Source: Niveispirillum sp.
Lineage (GTDB): Bacteria > Pseudomonadota > Alphaproteobacteria > Azospirillales > Azospirillaceae
DNA length: 6,916 bases
Reading direction: 5' to 3'
Assembly (NCBI GenBank): GCA_016463045.1
Contig: JAEMSB010000251.1
Coordinates: forward strand, 1-6,916
The translations under genes were made by a program, and so were the position numbers. The notes under the pieces are model-generated. The model saw only the letters and a list, made by a program, of their open reading frames with translations. It was not told where the DNA came from and did no database searches. Shown here one piece after another: positions 5,498-6,916 of the stretch; positions within the stretch are counted from its first letter, which is position 1; every line of letters begins with the position of its first letter.

Positions 5498-6895
5498 ATG
5501 ATCGTCAGACATTCCCGCCTGTTCTTGTCGCTGCTGCTGTCCGGCACTCTTCTGTCGGGCTGCGCGCAGGGCGATTATGGCAGCACGGCCAGCCCCGTCG
5601 CCCCGCCCGCCACCTGGACACAGGCCGATGGCACCAATGCCGCCAGCCCCTGGCCCGCTGCAGATTGGTGGGGTGGCTTCGGGTCGGCGGAGCTGGTGTC
5701 GCTGCTGGCCGATGCGCGCAAGGCCAACCCCGACCTTGCCGCCGCTGCCGCCCGCCTGTTGCAGGCCGATGCCCGCGCTCGTGCGGCAGGAGCCGATCTG
5801 CTGCCCACCGTCAATGCCAGCGCCGGGATCAGTCGGCAGGAAACCGACCTGTCCGGTGCCGGCGGACGATCGGGCCGCAGCAGCGCCAACGCCGGCCTGT
5901 CCGCCAGTTACGAGCTGGATTTCTGGGGTGCGAACCGCGCCGCGGCCGACAGCGCCGCGATCAGTGCGGCGATCAGCCGGCTGGATCAGGAAACGGTGGC
6001 CCTGACCGTTACCTCCACCGTCGCCAACACCTATTTCCAGGTCCTGTCCCTACGCGACCGCATCCGTAGCGCCGAGGAAAACCTGACCCTTGCCGAACGG
6101 GTGATGGCCGTCGTCGATGCCCGCTTCCGCAACGGTGCCGCCACGGCCCTGGAGGTCGCGCAGCAGCGCACCGCCCTGACTAGTCAGCGCGCCACCCTGC
6201 CGGCCCTGCGACAGCAGGAACTGGCGGCATCCAACGCTCTGGCGGTGCTGCTGGGCCGTGCGCCCGCCGATCTGTCGCTGTCCGCCACCGGCCTGGGGGG
6301 CCTGGGTCTGCCGGCCACGGGGGCGGGGGCGCCCGCCGACCTGCTGGAACGTCGCCCCGACCTGAAGGCCGCTTCGAAACAGTTGGAGGCTGCCGGAGCC
6401 GACATTGTTGCCGCCCGTGCCGCCCTGTACCCGTCCGCCACCCTGAACCTGTCCGGCAATCTGACGGGCGGTGGCCTGTCCAGCCTGATCAACGCCCCCA
6501 ATGCTGTCGCCAATGCCGGACTGTCGCTGGCGCAAAGCCTGTTCGATGGTGGTCGCCGCAGCGCGCAGGTGGAGGTGGCGCAGGCTCGGCGCGTGGAACT
6601 GGTGGAAACCTATCGCAAGGCCATCCTCACCGGTTTCTCTGATGTTGAAACGGCCCTGTCCGCCGCCCGCAACGCCGAAAAACAGCGGGTCCTGCAGGAA
6701 GAGGCGGTGCGTCTGGCCAGTGAACTGTTCCGCCTTGCCGAAACCCGTTATCGTGAGGGGGCGACCGACCTGTTGACCCTCCTGGACGCCCAACGCTCTC
6801 TCCTGTCGGCGCGGGATCAGTTGACCCAGATCCGCCTATCAGAGCTGCAGGCTGCCATCTCGCTTTACCGGGCGCTGGGCGGTGGCTGGAAGTGA
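5498..6895 (+). CDS. NodT-family outer-membrane efflux lipoprotein (TolC-like channel)
   Basis: This is the outer-membrane exit duct expected for the MacA-MacB pair upstream. The N-terminus is a lipoprotein signal: basic start, hydrophobic SLLLSGTLL, lipobox LSGC with the modified cysteine at C22. Two outer-membrane efflux (OEP) repeats follow. The first holds WWGGFGSAELVSLL, ANPDLAAAAARLLQADA and YELDFWG. The second starts near DLLERRPDLKAASKQLEAA and continues with ALYPSATLNLSG, SLFDGGRRSAQVEVAQA, FSDVETAL, and RYREGATDLLTLLDAQRSLL. All are hallmark NodT/OprM positions, and 465 residues is the usual length. A trimer forming a beta-barrel plus an alpha-helical periplasmic tunnel is expected from the family. 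ATG at 5498 is chosen because it gives the complete signal peptide; the ribosome binding site (GGAT near 5485) is weak, and the 23-base gap suggests coupling to macB. The frame is intact, unlike macB. NodT proteins also serve RND pumps, so the partner could differ. Confidence 0.92.
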   Translation: MIVRHSRLFLSLLLSGTLLSGCAQGDYGSTASPVAPPATWTQADGTNAASPWPAADWWGGFGSAELVSLLADARKANPDLAAAAARLLQADARARAAGADLLPTVNASAGISRQETDLSGAGGRSGRSSANAGLSASYELDFWGANRAAADSAAISAAISRLDQETVALTVTSTVANTYFQVLSLRDRIRSAEENLTLAERVMAVVDARFRNGAATALEVAQQRTALTSQRATLPALRQQELAASNALAVLLGRAPADLSLSATGLGGLGLPATGAGAPADLLERRPDLKAASKQLEAAGADIVAARAALYPSATLNLSGNLTGGGLSSLINAPNAVANAGLSLAQSLFDGGRRSAQVEVAQARRVELVETYRKAILTGFSDVETALSAARNAEKQRVLQEEAVRLASELFRLAETRYREGATDLLTLLDAQRSLLSARDQLTQIRLSELQAAISLYRALGGGWK

Positions 6896-6916
6896 TGCAG
6901 GTAGTGCGCCAGGGCG

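Noticed and set aside
6896..6916. Possible downstream gene or terminator after the NodT gene
   Set aside because: Only 21 bases remain, with no stem-loop or start that can be supported.

Overview
The window is GC-rich DNA with all genes on the + strand, tightly packed and often overlapping by ATGA-type stop/start junctions. Gene content and style (3-hydroxyanthranilate breakdown genes, and a MacA-MacB-NodT efflux operon) suggest a high-GC proteobacterium. An alphaproteobacterium such as an Azospirillum/Niveispirillum relative or a sphingomonad is my best guess, but no marker gene fixes this.

Region 1 (1-1953) is the end of a kynurenine-type catabolic operon. The frame open from the left edge ends in an unmistakable RidA-family C-terminus of the 2-aminomuconate deaminase type, but everything before about base 303 belongs to a different, SH3-like/eukaryote-like sequence. 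The gene is therefore chimeric or broken. It overlaps nbaC (3-hydroxyanthranilate 3,4-dioxygenase), which overlaps nbaD (aminocarboxymuconate-semialdehyde decarboxylase). The two enzymes catalyse consecutive steps, 3-hydroxyanthranilate to 2-amino-3-carboxymuconate semialdehyde to 2-aminomuconate semialdehyde. An intact RidA-type deaminase would act further down the same route. Every metal and substrate residue I could check in NbaC and NbaD is present.

Region 2 (1954-2071) is a 118-base intergenic gap with a perfect 10-bp inverted repeat, an AT-rich patch and a purine-rich ribosome binding site. It probably separates two transcription units.

Region 3 (2072-6895) is a tripartite efflux operon: a MacA-like periplasmic adaptor, a MacB-like ABC transporter and a NodT-family outer-membrane lipoprotein. 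The macB frame is broken inside the ATPase domain between the Q-loop and the signature motif. The flanking sequence fits a 7-base deletion between two GGCC repeats (a 1-base loss is the other option). As written, the ABC pump is probably not functional, although the adaptor and outer-membrane genes look intact.

I found no tRNA, rRNA, CRISPR array, insertion sequence or new multi-gene system. The two points that deserve a check are the chimeric first gene and the split macB.
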